This document shows, piece by piece, positions 5,543 to 5,561 of a stretch of 5,561 nt of DNA. The notes under the pieces were generated by a model. It worked only from the letters and a program-made list of their open reading frames with translations, did no database searches and was not told the DNA's origin. This DNA is from JAVBKX01 sp031553835. Its GTDB lineage: Bacteria; Bacteroidota; Bacteroidia; Bacteroidales; Azobacteroidaceae. Positions within the stretch are counted from its first letter, which is position 1. Each line of letters opens with the position of its first letter. The stretch covers positions 1 through 5,561 of the forward strand of contig JAVBKX010000063.1 in assembly GCA_031553835.1 (NCBI GenBank), in the 5' to 3' direction. The translations under genes and the position numbers were made by a program.

Positions 5543-5561
5543 GAATTGAGAATTGAGAGTG
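5539..5561 (+). repeat. Heptad tandem repeat overlapping the serS stop codon (runs off the window)
   Basis: TTGAGAA is repeated head to tail at 5539-5545 and 5546-5552, followed by the variant TTGAGAG at 5553-5559. The first unit contains the serS TGA stop (5540-5542). The array continues to the window edge, so its full length is unknown. It is a simple-sequence intergenic repeat with no coding potential seen here. Confidence 0.7.

Noticed and set aside
1..5561. Mobile element, CRISPR array, toxin-antitoxin, defence or other novel multi-gene system
   Set aside because: All coding space is accounted for by seven recognisable housekeeping or catabolic genes including the 5S; no transposase, spaced direct repeats, integrase or unknown protein is present.

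Overview
The window looks like chromosomal DNA from a member of the Bacteroidota, most probably order Bacteroidales. Three things point there. The KDPG aldolase and seryl-tRNA synthetase have sequences of Bacteroidales type, recognised from memory and not by a database search. The start codons are preceded by A/T-rich tracts with no well-placed Shine-Dalgarno. The promoter-like sites follow the Bacteroidota pattern (TTTG, about 19 nt, TAnnTTTG) and not the E. coli pattern.

Layout. Bases 1-85 are the 3' part of a 5S rRNA gene on the + strand, the end of an rRNA operon, followed by a strong intrinsic terminator (91-133). Converging on it from the right is a minus-strand hexuronate catabolic cluster, transcribed in the order uxaC (3391-1985), kdgK (1984-944), eda (825-154). 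uxaC and kdgK abut with no spacer (TAG directly followed by ATG). kdgK and eda are separated by 118 bp of low-complexity, inverted-repeat-rich DNA. A 188-bp region (3392-3579) separates uxaC from a divergent + strand block: rplU (bL21), rpmA (bL27) and serS (seryl-tRNA synthetase). An intrinsic terminator lies between rpmA and serS, ending only 19 nt before the serS start codon.

Function. The minus-strand cluster encodes the first step (uronate isomerase) and the last two steps (KDG kinase, KDPG aldolase) of glucuronate/galacturonate breakdown to pyruvate and glyceraldehyde 3-phosphate. The middle enzymes (fructuronate or tagaturonate reductase, and mannonate or altronate dehydratase) are not in the window and must be encoded elsewhere. 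The + strand block is translation housekeeping.

The protein genes are ordinary, full length and intact, and I see no mobile element, CRISPR array, defence locus or new multi-gene system. The items most worth a second look are non-coding: two divergent promoters whose -33 boxes are one base apart, a structured rplU mRNA leader, the terminator hairpin tight against serS, and three different short-period repeats, each starting at or just after a stop codon.
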